A DNA stretch of 64,000 nt, from the NCBI GenBank assembly GCA_030848705.1, contig CM061245.1, forward strand, positions 36,336,711 to 36,400,710. The letters are read 5' to 3'. Each line of letters starts with the position of its first letter. Position 1 is the stretch's first letter. This DNA is from Heracleum sosnowskyi (lineage: Eukaryota; Streptophyta; Magnoliopsida; Apiales; Apiaceae). The notes under the pieces were generated by a model. That model did no database searches and was not told the DNA's origin. It saw only the letters and a list, made by a program, of their open reading frames with translations. A program made the translations under genes and the position numbers. Shown piece by piece: positions 22,200 to 32,600 of this stretch.

Positions 22200-24333
22200 C
22201 TATCTTCTGATCAACTTTTGTTGAACTCTTTCAACGAACATCACAAATCGCCAAGGCCTTCCAGTTTTGAAAAAAATATATCCAGTGGACAAGCCGCATA
22301 CCAATCCACTTCCATACCCTATTAAGATCAATTTCCAGTCAAACCAATCATTGTCATTATCAACATCAACTTTTGGAGCTAGCAACTCATCATATCTACA
22401 TTCTTTAGTCAGAGGGAATCCACACAAGTCCACATTACCTAGATAAGAATCATTGCTAAAAGTATCGAATTGCCTGCCTTGTGGAATTGATCGAGAAAGA
22501 TTGTTGGCAGAAAGGTTCAAGGATGCAAGAAATGTCAGACTGGTCAATTGCTTAGGGATCCTACCTGTAAAATGGTTTGAAGAGAGATCTAAAGATTCAA
22601 GAAGACTCATGTTTCCGAGAAATGATGGTATGTGGCATGTAAGGCTGTTATGAGAAAGGTTCAGTAGACGAAGTGATTTAAGTTCTCCAATGACTTGTGG
22701 AATCGCGCCATTGAATTTGTTGCTTGATAAATCTATACTTGTATAGATATTGAGAATTCTTTTCACTTCAACATCATGTCCTTTAACAGTTAACGAAACG
22801 GAAGCTTCGTAATATGAACCGGCCAATATGTTGCCTGTGTCCATAACTTTGAAATTATCAAAAAAATTGGTTGGTAGGATGCCACTAAATTGATTGTGAG
22901 AGAGATCCATGATACGCAATTTGGGGAATAGATGTTCCATCTTGCTAACATTTAATTTACCATGAAGTTTATTTGACCGTAAGATAAGGATTTGTAGCTT
23001 TGGAAGAGCAACTAGCCACGGTGGAAATCTGTCGCTTATTTTGCTGTTTCCAAGATCAAGAATATGTAGTAACTCATAATTAGCCAGGCTTAGGGGAATC
23101 GGTCCTTCCATGTGATTGTTGTTCATAATAAAAATCGTAAGTTGACAGCTCTTTGTGAAGATTGGCGAAATTGTCCCTTGAATTTGATTGTCATGAAGAT
23201 CCAGTATAGAAATGGTCGCATATCCCAAACAGTGCGGAAGTGCACCACTTAAGTTGTTACTTGACAAAATAAGCATCTGAAGTGACGCCACGTTGCAAAA
23301 TGTCGTAGGAATTTCTCCTGTTAAACATAAAAGAGATTAATATAATCTTCCTTGTAATCATCCTTAAAATTAGAGTCTAGTGAATACCTATCAACCCTAT
23401 TTAGCAAACATAAATAAATAAAATACCAATCACCTTACGTGATGTTTGTAATTACCCGAAAAGTTGTTCTTTGATAAATTAATGTATTCCAAGCAGGAAG
23501 TATGCTTGCCCAAGTCCTAATTCCCGAAGCTTTTCCAAATTTCCAATCTCTACAGGAATATGTCCTGTGAGATTATTACTATCCAAAGACAGGAACAAAA
23601 GTTTTGTCAACATGCCAATTTCAGGAGGAATATTTCCACTGAACGTATTGTTAGACAAATCCAAATTTATTAGCTCAGTCCAGTTGCTGATGATATGAAG
23701 CGGGAGGTCATCGGAAAGACGATTATCATATAGGTTTAGGGTAAAAATTTGTGTAAGATTTGAAAAGGACAAAGGCAGTGTCCCAGTTAGAGAGTTCCTA
23801 GATAGATCCAAGTTTTTGAGCTTGGTACACAATCCAAGCTCAGGGGGAACTGTGGAATTCAAATGATTACCACGGAGATCAAGTAAATGAAGCTCCCTAA
23901 GTTGGCCTATAGAAGAAGGAATACATCCTTCAAATAAATTATCAGACAAGTCCAGAACTTTAAGATGATGCAAAAGACATATTTCATCCGGAATAGACCC
24001 TGAGAACTTGTTTCCTGTTAGTCTCAGAATTTCTAGCTTGGAAATATTTGAGAAATTGAAGTGAATAAGTGATCCAGTGAGTCCCCAATCTGATAAGTCG
24101 AGCGCATAAAGTGTTCCTCCTGTAGTACTGCAGATAATGCCAGTCCAATTACAAAAGTTTTGGAGATTGTTTAGAGACCAAGAATCGAGTGAAGAAGATG
24201 GTAATAAAGTGTTCTTCCACTTTACAAGAGCTTCGGCTTCAGCTGTTGGTGATGATAATATATTGAGAGGAAGTGTGGAGATAAAAAGAAAAGAAAATAG
24301 TACAAGAACAAGAGGCTTGTGAAACATAGTCAT
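22200..24333 (-). pseudogene. LRR receptor-like protein (no kinase), deletion and frameshift
   Basis: The minus strand reads from the ATG at 24333: signal peptide (about 30 residues), LRR N-cap (AEALVKWKNTLL, FCNWTGIIC), about eight LRRs, then a frame break near 23500. The next exon-like phrase, SCLEYINLSKNNFSG, is in another frame and ends at a GTAAT donor (23455). An intron of 138 bp (23455-23318) ends ACAG, and the frame resumes as EIPTTFCNVASLQM. The second part (to 22200) has about eight LRRs, the loop FDNFKVM...VKGHDVEV, the C-cap LCGFPLTKEC, an acidic juxtamembrane stretch, one membrane helix with the GYGSGLVCGLSTG motif and a short basic tail. Such RLPs are cell-surface immune or developmental receptors that signal with partner kinases. 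The frame break and the low number of central LRRs indicate a deletion joining two repeats. Confidence 0.9.
23318..23455 (-). other. Intron of RLP pseudogene (138 bp)
   Basis: Minus-strand donor TTTTCGG|GTAATT and acceptor AACAG|GAGAAATT. Joining gives F-S-G-E-I-P, the normal LRR consensus, in phase 1. The homologous gene at 57538 has the same acceptor. Confidence 0.75.
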
Positions 24334-24593
24334 TTCTTTAATGTTTGGCTACTTACTTGTTTCTATGTTTCTTGGGGAATCACTAAATATATAATGGTAT
24401 CTATAGACTACTCTATTGCAGCAGTAATTAAGTCAACGTCGTCGGAGAAAGATACACTCAGACAAGATAAAACAAACAAGAAGACTAATAAAGCCAGTAG
24501 AAAATTAAGCCACTATGACTTTGTTAGCAAAATTTGACTGGTACAGAAAAAAGGAATTTCTTTCCTGAAAAAAATGAGTGATCATACTAGGGA
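24334..24593. other. RLP upstream region
   Basis: It is the presumed promoter side of the minus-strand RLP, cut off at 24593 by the LTR of an old Copia element. No clear TATA box is identified. Confidence 0.5.
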
Positions 24594-25007
24594 TGTTATT
24601 CTCTCATGTGCAACTGCAAGTCACCTGAATTACCAAAAATAAATCCGAAAGTCGAACGAAAGCATTGGACTGTATATGCATCTGCACATGAAATGGGGAT
24701 TTGCAAAATGGGTGCTGATGAGGATGTTATAACGGAAGCAAGAAAGATTATAATAAACGTAAAGAACAAACACAGATAGGCAGAAAAAAAAAGTTTTATT
24801 GATCTCGACAAGAGACTCAGATACAGATACGTTATGCCCTATAGAGTTTATAGGCGGATAAATATTATTACTTACTTGGAGGATAAGTCTTATCATGAGG
24901 ATAAGTTTTATCCTTGACGGTGGATAAAGATTAATTCTAGATCCTTCCTTGTAGGAATTATTTCCATATCATAACGGGCAATTACTGATTCAAGACATAT
25001 TCTAACA
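24594..25007 (-). repeat. 3' LTR of old Copia element (host of the nested insertions)
   Basis: In minus orientation it starts TGTTAGAATATGTC right after the purine tract CAAGGTGGAGATT (plus 25008-25020) and ends GAGAATAACA at 24594. It is 414 bp long and follows the Copia RNase H C-terminus at the expected distance. No partner LTR is found on the right side, so the 5' part of this element is lost. Confidence 0.75.
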
Positions 25008-25123
25008 AATCTCCACCTTGACTTGAATCCTCTCACAAAAAAACAGATCCCAAATGCACCAAAATAATGCCAGATGTACCAGAAAAAACTCATCTGCCTC
25101 AGATTTTTGCCCTAAAAGGGCAA

Positions 25124-25420
25124 TCAACAACTCCGAACATTTAGCAAGTCCAAACAATGTTGAAACTTGCTATATGGAACCGACTTGGTGAGCATACCAG
25201 CTGGGTTATCAACAGTACCCACTTTGCTCACCTTGATTCTCTTCTCACTTCCTAGAAAATGATATCTTACATCTATGTGCTTAGTACTCTCATGATGGAC
25301 ATAATCCTTAGCTAAACAGATTGCACTGAGACTGTCACAATACATTGTAGTCTGATCATGATTTAGACCCAAATCACTGACCAATCCTTTCAACCAGATT
25401 CCTTCTTTTGCTGCTTCTAT
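25124..25420 (-). pseudogene. Old Copia RNase H, C-terminal piece
   Basis: The minus strand reads IEAAKEGIWLKGLVSDLGLN, then MYCDSLSAICLAKDYVHHES, then TKHIDVRYHFL and NPAGMLTKSVPYSKFQH. This is the end of a Copia RNase H domain, closest in wording to the Tork group. Its upstream half lies at 35579-35786, separated by the SIRE-type element at 25421-35578. The TSD TCTAT is part of the codons at the break. Confidence 0.9.
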
Positions 25421-26020
25421 TGTTGCCCAGTAAATAACAATTGTAGAAGGGGGTTGAATACAATTGTATAAGATTCTCGACTTTATATAACACAAATATA
25501 AAAGATCAATAACAATAACAATAACAGCTTTATTAACTTTGATATAAAACTGTTACAAACTCTCTTAAGAAATTCTGATGTTCTTAAGAGCTGCTAGCTT
25601 ACAAAAACTCTCTCAAGAAATTCTGTTCTTAAGAGCTTCTCTTCGATTATGTTCTCTCTCGAATGAATACATAAATCGAAACCAAAACTGTGTTTATATA
25701 GTGCACACAGCTTCTCTATCAATAACAAGATAAGTCCTAATCATAACAAAGATAGAAACATATCTTTAATCGATAGCTGCATTCTACAAACCAGGAACAA
25801 ACTTCCATGTTTATCTAGACTCCAAATATAACTCGAAGTAGGAATCCTGATCAGCTTCAAGTCCTGATGATCAAACCTGATCATAGTCTGAGTAGGAATC
25901 CTGATGATCAATAAGATACTGACGCTTGATCAAATACTGATGACCATGCAATACTGATGACGTCAGCAATCCTGATCAGTTGAGTCTAGCTTCTGATGAT
26001 CATTGAATTCTGATCTAACA
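25421..26020 (-). repeat. 3' LTR of SIRE-type element 1 (600 bp)
   Basis: In minus orientation it runs from TGTTAGATCAGAATTC to TATTTACTGGGCAACA. It holds a TATA box (CTATATAAACA on the minus strand, about 25692-25702), an AATAAA signal (about 25528-25540) and a cluster of CTGATGATCA/AATCCTGATC motifs (about 25850-25985). Confidence 0.97.
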
Positions 26021-26129
26021 ATCTCCCCCAATCTCATACTTTGTGAAATAAAGTATAGATTCCAAATATTCAATGATGTCAAAAACATGTATCAAAATGT
26101 ACGAGTATCTTCAGAAACAACTTATCTGT

Positions 26130-27892
26130 TTAAGCTTTTTGATAGAACAGATTCATCTTCAAGAAGTTGGATAATAAACTTTCTTCTTTTTCTTCAAGAA
26201 TTTGAATCAGTCTTTCCTTAAGATTTCTGAGTTCTTCATCTTCCTCATTAATCTGGTAGATAGCTGCTCTGAGATTCTGTATGGAGTTTCTCTGTAGACT
26301 GTGCTCTTCAAGCAAAAGATAAGCAATTTCCTTCCCATCAGGATTGAGAGAAAGATGAGTCATGCCAAAATTTACTTCTTTAACAGCAGTACCCCTTTGC
26401 ATTTCCACATCCTGACCTCTTTGATTTAAGTACATGGGAGTATAATTACCATCGAAATTACTGTTTCCATCCAGTCTTCTTCTTATAGTTGACAAAATCA
26501 TGTCACTCCATTCTTTGTACACTTGGTTCTTCCATCTTAACAGATAGTGAACATATTTCAGTTCCTGTGTAGTTTTCATCAGCAGATCTTGAATAGATAG
26601 AATCTTCACACTACCATCTTTCATGAAGTACAGAAGATTTTCTTTCTTTTCAAAACCATCATGACAATCTATAACTATATCAACAGCTAATAAATTGTTC
26701 AGGTTTTCAGAAGTTAAAGTACCTCCAATTTCTGTCAAAGAGTAAGGATCAACATATGACATATTCAGATATTCACCATCTCTGTGTCCAATACCTCCTC
26801 TTGAATTACTTGACAATTGCTTCAGACTCGAAAACATCTTTAACCAGAGTGTTTTTGATCTAGCCATATCAGACAAATCAACAACACTTGAAGCGCTTGT
26901 AATAATTCCACCAGACTGAAAATTGATAGGTGTATCACAACTTAATGTGCTAATATGTTTCCACTTCTTGTATTTCTCCTTTTCATGAGCGTAGCTTCTT
27001 TCAAGTAAAGATTCTTGTCTACTTGAATTTCTCCATTTTCTTTCATTTGAAACTTTAAGCCTTTGTAGATAGAGATTGAAATCTTTGTAATATCTCTTCT
27101 TCTGGCTTCTTCTTCTTCATCTACTTCTTTGTTGTGACAATCAACAACAGTAGATAAGATTATCAAATCAACCTCTTGTAGAATTTCAGATTCGTCAGGA
27201 TCTTGAATATTGTCAGGATTAGAATCTTCAATTTGATTTGTATTGCTGAGCTTTGATGTAGGTGTAAGACCAACCAAGGAAGCAGTTGTAGATACCTTCT
27301 CCCAAGAATGTCCTCGAATCTGAGATGGAGAGGCTGGAGAGTCTGATATAGAGACAACTTTTGTTGCTGCATCAGGAATACTAACATCAGGATTTGATGT
27401 CTGAATATCAGTATCCTTCATTTGCACTGTCAAAGGAATATGATACCTGCTCTTTGATAATTTCCTAGTCTTTTATGGTTTTGATAAAGGTACCACAGCT
27501 TTAGTAGCAGTATCAGCAACTTCCTTGTTCACATTCATCACAGAGGATATAGGTAAGTCATCCTCTGAATCACTTTCATCAATCAACCTTAACTTCCTTT
27601 TCACAGGAACATTCTTAACAACCTTATCAGCTTTCTTCACCCGGACCCCTTGTACACCCCCTTGTATCTTCTTTTTAGTGAGTGGTGTAGAGGAAAAATC
27701 CTTTGAACCTGATTGCCTTCCAGACACATCAGTTCTAGCTGATTTCTTTGATATTACAACTAAAGTCTTTTGAGAGACAGTAGAGGTGGTTGTTAACTGT
27801 TTAGACTGTTTAGGTTGCATGCTTGTGTCAGGAACAAGGTGGGTTGGGCCTTGTACCATAGCATTAGAAAGTAGTCCATAACGAGTAGGCAT
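26130..27892 (-). pseudogene. Third ORF of SIRE-type element 1, deleted and frameshifted
   Basis: Homologous to the long ORF at 36495-40145 of the sister element. The likely start is the ATG of MPTRYGLLSN (27892). A CAA codon has become TAA near 27475. An in-frame deletion of about 1875 bp joins TPTSK to LSNTNQI, removing the Gln-Glu-Pro repeats, the coiled coil and the Arg-rich segment. A 13-bp deletion near 27080 then shifts the frame. The C-terminal 250 codons (26130-26876) remain nearly identical to the sister copy. It is non-functional here. Confidence 0.9.
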
Positions 27893-28286
27893 TTTCTGGT
27901 GTAAGAAAAACCTAACCTCATCAGGAATAAAAGCATGTCCGCACAAAATATTTTGCCATATCAGGATTGAAAAACAAAATATTCAATAAGATTAAAATAA
28001 AATTTTATTTAAGAAAACAAAATTTATTTTAACAATCCTGAATAGCGTTTTGGTTTAAGAAAAATAACCAAATTAATGGTCATAGAATTAAAACACGCTT
28101 ACCAGCAAACGAGGCAAAAATATTTATGGAAAACCGAACCGTCTCATCGAGATTGTAGAAATGACCTGCACCCTTAATACACATTCTCTATAAAAGAGAA
28201 CTGTTAAACAATCATCATATATCTATTAAAACACAAACCCTCTCCAGAGAAAAACTTACGAAACCTTTCACCTTCTTTGTTTTTCA
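27893..28286. promoter_or_regulatory. Divergent promoter candidate between third ORF and antisense gene
   Basis: An AT-rich interval with the third ORF leaving on the minus strand and the antisense gene on the plus strand. For the plus-strand gene a TATA box CTATAAAAG is at 28188-28196, about 90 bp before the ATG at 28287. The leader (AACCCTCTCCAGAG...CACCTTCTTTG) is CT-rich as in plant 5' UTRs. The sister element has the same layout at 40146-40535, with TATA at 40436-40444. Confidence 0.6.
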
Positions 28287-28706
28287 ATGGCTGCCAACAA
28301 TCAAAACAACATACCTGATGAAGAACTTGATAGAATTTGGCAACAAATGGATGAGGCTCTAGCAGAGATTGCAGAGCAAGAGGGACCTCAGCCTATTCCT
28401 GATCCACAGGAGCATCATGCTTTTGTGAATGCAATGGCTCATGTGCTTCTTCATAACTTCCATCAGGCAAATCCTGATTGGAATCCTCTTGAAAATCTCA
28501 TCGTTGTCAATGAAGAGGATGAAGACGATTGGGATGATGAAGAGGATGAGGATGAAGATGATGAAGAGCTCGTCCGAGAGCTTGAGAAACGTAAGAAGAG
28601 CGTCCGTGATGCTTGTATGTCATGCAAGTTGGAGGCACGGAGGCGTCCCGGTGGTCACGGTGACGATCCGCCTTCAAGTAAAGCAGCTCCTCTTCTTGTC
28701 TCTTAA
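28287..28706 (+). CDS. Antisense accessory gene of SIRE-type element 1 (139 aa, acidic)
   Basis: The plus-strand ORF is opposite to the retrotransposon genes, between pol and the third ORF. ATG at 28287 has a good context (TTTTTCAATGGCT). The protein has a helical-looking N-terminus (NIPDEELDRIWQQMDEALAE), a middle ending QANPDWNPLENLI, an Asp/Glu-rich run (about residues 75-92), then a basic segment (LVRELEKRKKSVRDACMSCK and LEARRRPGGHGDDP) with two Cys, and a Ser/Pro tail. There is no signal peptide or membrane helix, and I know no matching family. A TATA box lies upstream and AT-rich polyadenylation-like signals (ATTAATGAAATTTG, about 28883) downstream. The sister copy (133 aa) is also open. 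Function unknown; an RNA-binding, chaperone or suppressor role would be speculation. Confidence 0.65.
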   Translation: MAANNQNNIPDEELDRIWQQMDEALAEIAEQEGPQPIPDPQEHHAFVNAMAHVLLHNFHQANPDWNPLENLIVVNEEDEDDWDDEEDEDEDDEELVRELEKRKKSVRDACMSCKLEARRRPGGHGDDPPSSKAAPLLVS

Positions 28707-28930
28707 GGATGGAACAAGAGACCTTCCAGTTCTGAAGGACTGTGAAGCTGCTCAGGAGCATTCATGCTAATTTGCAGGGCACGTGTTCATGCTTATCTGT
28801 AAAGCACGAGTTCCTGAGTAGAAAATAGACTAGGAAAACAAATATGTAATTTCCATATTTCATGTGTAATGTATCTTCAAGTATTAATGAAATTTGTCTA
28901 TTTTCTCAATTGTTTTCTTCCTGTTCTTGC
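28707..28930 (+). terminator. 3' UTR and polyadenylation region of antisense gene
   Basis: After the stop at 28706 comes a moderately GC-rich stretch with an imperfect 28-bp repeat (CATTCATGCTAATTTGCAGG and TTCATGCTTATCTGTAAAGC). The sequence then turns AT-rich with TGTGTAATGTATC and TTAATGAAATTTG, which resemble plant far- and near-upstream poly(A) elements. It is tail-to-tail with pol (stop at 29262). Confidence 0.45.
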
Positions 28931-29261
28931 CTGCAAAATTTGTTAGTAACACTCATAGTGATATAGATATGATAAATAATAAACTCTGATAATAATGAAA
29001 TTGAGATTGATAATTAAGACTGAAAACTTAATCAAAGACTAAGTAATAATCTAACTATCCAGAGTTTACCAGGAGTGTTGATGACAAATTAGTATAGAAC
29101 CTCTGGTTTTCATACCAGCTTCAATCATCTGAGCATCAGGATTTGACCAGTTGACTTCCTGTCAGGATTGAGTCCTATCAGGATTTGATCAAAGATACAT
29201 ACCTTTCTGAATAACCATCAGGATTTGACAGTTATCAGGATTTCCTCTCTGTAGCTTTTCC

Positions 29262-32200
29262 TCAAAAATTCTCAAAATTCATCATTCCAAGTTCATTCAC
29301 CAACTTATTGAAAGTAGCTTCAGGTAGTGGCTTGGTGAATATATCAGCTAGTTGTTGATCAGTAGGAACAAAGTGAAGTTCAATTGTTCCTTCCAGAACC
29401 TGTTCTCTTATAAAGTGATATCTGATACTGATGTGTTTAGTAAGAGAATGCTGAACTGGATTTCCTGTCATTGCAATAGCACTTTGGTTATCACAATAAA
29501 TAGGGATTTTTGAGTATGACAGGCCATAATCTAACAACTGATTTCTCATCCACATTATCTGAGCACAACAACTTCCTGCAGCAATGTACTCAACTTCTGC
29601 AGTTGAAGTGGAAATAGATTTCTGCTTTTTACTGAACCATGAAACTAGTCTTCCACCCAAAAACTGATAACTTCCTGAAGTACTTTTCCTGTCTATTTTG
29701 CATCCTGCAAAATCAGCATCTGAATAACCACACAACCCAAAATCTGATTCCCTTGCATACCAAAGGCCAAGTGAAGGAGTGCCTTTGAGATATCTGAAAA
29801 TTCTTTTGACTGCAATCAGATGTGGTTCTCTAGGTTTTGCTTGAAATCTTGCACATAGACAGGTTGCAAACATGATATCTGGTCTACTGGCAGTGAGATA
29901 CAATAAAGAGCCAATCATTCCTCTGTAGTGAGTTACATCTACCTCTTCACCTTGATCAGGATCAAGTTTGGTAGCTGTAGCTATGGGAGTTGAAGCAGGA
30001 GTACTGTCTTGCATGTTAAACCTTGTCAGTAAATTCCTTGTGTATTTAGACTGATTAATAAAAATCCCTTCATCAGTCTGTTTAACTTGAAGACCCAGAA
30101 AGTAACTCATTTCTCCCATCATGCTCATTTGATATCTTGACTGCATAAGCTTGGAAAACTTTTCACACAGCTTATTGTTTGTTGACCCAAAAATGATATC
30201 ATCAACATAAATCTGAACTAACAGCAACTCCTTACCATGATTCAAATAAAATAGAGTTTTATCAATTGCACCTCTTTTGAATCCACTTTCCAGTAAGAAT
30301 TGAGCTAAGGTTTCATACCATGCTCTTGGAGCTTGCTTTAGTCCATAAAGTGCCTTATCCAGTCTGTAGACATGATCTGGATATGTAGGATCAATGAAAC
30401 CAGGAGGTTGTTCAACATAAACTTCTTCCTCCAGTTCACCATTTAAGAAAGCACTTTTAACATCCATCTGGAAAACCTTGAATTTCTTATGTGCAGCATA
30501 AGCAAGAAATATCCTGATGGCTTCTAGTCTTGCAACAGGAGCAAAAGTTTCATCATAGTCAATTCCCTCTTGTTGGGAATACCCCTTTGCAACTAGTCTA
30601 GCTTTGTTTCTGATAATGACTCCATCAGAATCAGTCTTGTTCTTGAAAATCCACTTTGTACCAACAATTGATCTATTCTTTGGTCTTGGTACCAGTTTCC
30701 AGACTTCATTCCTTTCAAATTCATTCAGTTCTTCTTGCATTGCAGTAACCCAATCAGCATCTTTAAGTGCATCTTCAACTTTCTTAGGCTCCTCCTTGGA
30801 TAGAAAGTTATTATATAAACATTCATTCTGAGTTGCACTTCTTGTTTGAACACCTGCATCAGGATCTCCAATTATCAAATCAGGAGTATGATCTTTTGTC
30901 CATTTCCTTGCTGGTGTCAAATTGTTTCTTGAAGTAGATGCTCCCCCTGGATTGGTGTTATCTTGATTGAAAGAATTTGATTGATTTGAAGCTCTCCCTG
31001 AATTATTGCTATGCCCTCCTGATGTGTTATCAGGATCTTCACTTGAATCAGTATCTGAAGAATTCTGTTCTGATGATTGAGTTGACTCTGAACTTGTAGT
31101 TGAATGCCGTTGCTCCCCCTCAACATTAGCACTACTAGTTGTATTACTGTTGTTTGCATCATCAGTATTAGCACCATCAGTACCTGGTGAGTCATCAGGA
31201 TTTGGTGACCCGTCAGTACTGGATGAATGGACAGCTTCTGATTCACTTTCTTCAGGTTCCTTGGAAGCTTCATTTTCAAATAACAATCTATCATGCGAGT
31301 CTTCAATGATTCCAGTTATCTTCTTATCATCAAAAGATACATGAATTGACTCCATGACAGTTCTTGTTCTCAAATTAAAAACTCTGAAGGCTCTTGATGT
31401 AGGATAACCTATGAATATTCCTTCATCAGCCTTTGTTTCAAATTTCCCTAGCTGTTCAGGATGAGTTCTGAGAACAAAACATTTACAGCCAAACACATGC
31501 AGATGCTTCAGACTTGGCTTCTTCTCTTTGAGAGACTGATAAGGAGTGATACCATGCCTGTTTATCAATGTAAGATTTTGTGTATAGCATGCTGTGTTGA
31601 CTGCTTCTGCCCAGAAATATGTAGGTAATTTAGCTTCTTCCAACATAGTTCTGCCAGCTTCAATAAGAGTTCTATGCTTCCTTTCTACTACTCCATTTTG
31701 CTGAGGTGTGCCAGGAGCAGAGAATTGTTGAATGATTCCTTTGTATTTGCAGAACTCTTCCATCTTTGAATTCTTAAATTCAGTACCATTATCACTTCTC
31801 AGAATCTTGACTTTGTACTTTGTGGTTGTCTCAATCATCCTCACATGATCCAACAGAACTTCAGGAGTTTCATCTTTTCTATGCAGAAAATACACCCAGG
31901 TGAATCTAGAATATTCATCAACAATTACAAGAGTGTACCTTTTCTTACTGATGGACATGATGTTGACTGGACCAAACAGATCAAGATGAAGCATGTGATA
32001 TGGTTCTTCAATAGAGGATTCTGATTTACTCTGGAATGATGTCCTTCTTTGTTTTGCTTTTTGGCATGCATCACAGAGTCCATCAGGTGTATATAAGACA
32101 TTAGGTAATCCTCTTACTAACTCTTTCTTAACCAACTCATTGATGTTGCTGAAGTTGAGATGAGAAAGCTTCTTGTGCCAATTCCAACTTTCATCTACTG

Positions 32201-32600
32201 AAGCTTTACTGATGAAACATGTAGGGGAGCCATCAGTATCTGAGAGAATGTTGGCTTCATATATGTTACCATGCCTGTAGCCAGTTAGTGCTATCTTCCC
32301 TGTTGCTTTACTGACTACTTCACAATGTGTGGAATAGAAATTGACATGATAACCTCTGTCAGTGATTTGACTAATACTCAACAAGTTGTGTTTTAGTCCC
32401 TTCACTAGAGCTACTTTTTCAATGATGACATTTCCAATGTTTATATTGCCATATCCCAAGGCTTGTCCAATGTTGCCATCTCCATAAGACACAGTTGGGC
32501 CAGCTTTTTCCTCATATTCTGATAACAGGGCTTTGTTTCCAGTCATGTGCACAGAACATCCACTATCCATGACTAACACATTTTTCTTTTTACCCTGCAT
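29262..32600 (-). CDS. Pol polyprotein of SIRE-type element 1 (intact)
   Basis: The 1112-residue frame begins at the ATG (MQGKKKN) at 32600, or by readthrough from gag. Order: aspartic protease (MDSGCSVHMTGN, about residues 11-22); pre-integrase and zinc finger (HKKLSHLN, about 142, and CDACQKAKQ, about 178); integrase core with HLDLFGP (about 207), RSDNGTEF (about 268) and VVERKHR (about 306). A Ser/Asp/Asn-rich linker (about 450-580) follows, then reverse transcriptase (KARLVAKGYSQQEG, YVDDIIFGS about 798) and RNase H (YSDADFAG about 953, DNQSAIAMTGN, TKPLPEATF). All catalytic motifs are present and there is no stop. The SIRE lineage is indicated by gene order, amber separation from gag and the extra 3' ORF. 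Compared with the sister, RNase H has AEVEY where AEAEY is usual. Confidence 0.93.
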   Translation of the reverse strand: MQGKKKNVLVMDSGCSVHMTGNKALLSEYEEKAGPTVSYGDGNIGQALGYGNINIGNVIIEKVALVKGLKHNLLSISQITDRGYHVNFYSTHCEVVSKATGKIALTGYRHGNIYEANILSDTDGSPTCFISKASVDESWNWHKKLSHLNFSNINELVKKELVRGLPNVLYTPDGLCDACQKAKQRRTSFQSKSESSIEEPYHMLHLDLFGPVNIMSISKKRYTLVIVDEYSRFTWVYFLHRKDETPEVLLDHVRMIETTTKYKVKILRSDNGTEFKNSKMEEFCKYKGIIQQFSAPGTPQQNGVVERKHRTLIEAGRTMLEEAKLPTYFWAEAVNTACYTQNLTLINRHGITPYQSLKEKKPSLKHLHVFGCKCFVLRTHPEQLGKFETKADEGIFIGYPTSRAFRVFNLRTRTVMESIHVSFDDKKITGIIEDSHDRLLFENEASKEPEESESEAVHSSSTDGSPNPDDSPGTDGANTDDANNSNTTSSANVEGEQRHSTTSSESTQSSEQNSSDTDSSEDPDNTSGGHSNNSGRASNQSNSFNQDNTNPGGASTSRNNLTPARKWTKDHTPDLIIGDPDAGVQTRSATQNECLYNNFLSKEEPKKVEDALKDADWVTAMQEELNEFERNEVWKLVPRPKNRSIVGTKWIFKNKTDSDGVIIRNKARLVAKGYSQQEGIDYDETFAPVARLEAIRIFLAYAAHKKFKVFQMDVKSAFLNGELEEEVYVEQPPGFIDPTYPDHVYRLDKALYGLKQAPRAWYETLAQFLLESGFKRGAIDKTLFYLNHGKELLLVQIYVDDIIFGSTNNKLCEKFSKLMQSRYQMSMMGEMSYFLGLQVKQTDEGIFINQSKYTRNLLTRFNMQDSTPASTPIATATKLDPDQGEEVDVTHYRGMIGSLLYLTASRPDIMFATCLCARFQAKPREPHLIAVKRIFRYLKGTPSLGLWYARESDFGLCGYSDADFAGCKIDRKSTSGSYQFLGGRLVSWFSKKQKSISTSTAEVEYIAAGSCCAQIMWMRNQLLDYGLSYSKIPIYCDNQSAIAMTGNPVQHSLTKHISIRYHFIREQVLEGTIELHFVPTDQQLADIFTKPLPEATFNKLVNELGMMNFENF

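Noticed and set aside
24594..24896. Small minus-strand frames of 71-88 codons
   Set aside because: They lie within the LTR of the old Copia element and have no protein-like features.
28429..28770. Second plus-strand frame (113 codons, Met/Lys/Arg-rich) overlapping the antisense gene
   Set aside because: It is the +1 reading of the acidic GATGAAGA-type stretch. The frame starting at 28287 has the TATA, leader and start context.
30604..31344. Plus-strand frames of 64-75 codons inside the pol of SIRE-type element 1
   Set aside because: They are complementary-strand shadows of the intact minus-strand pol frame, without promoter-like sequence or conserved independent features.
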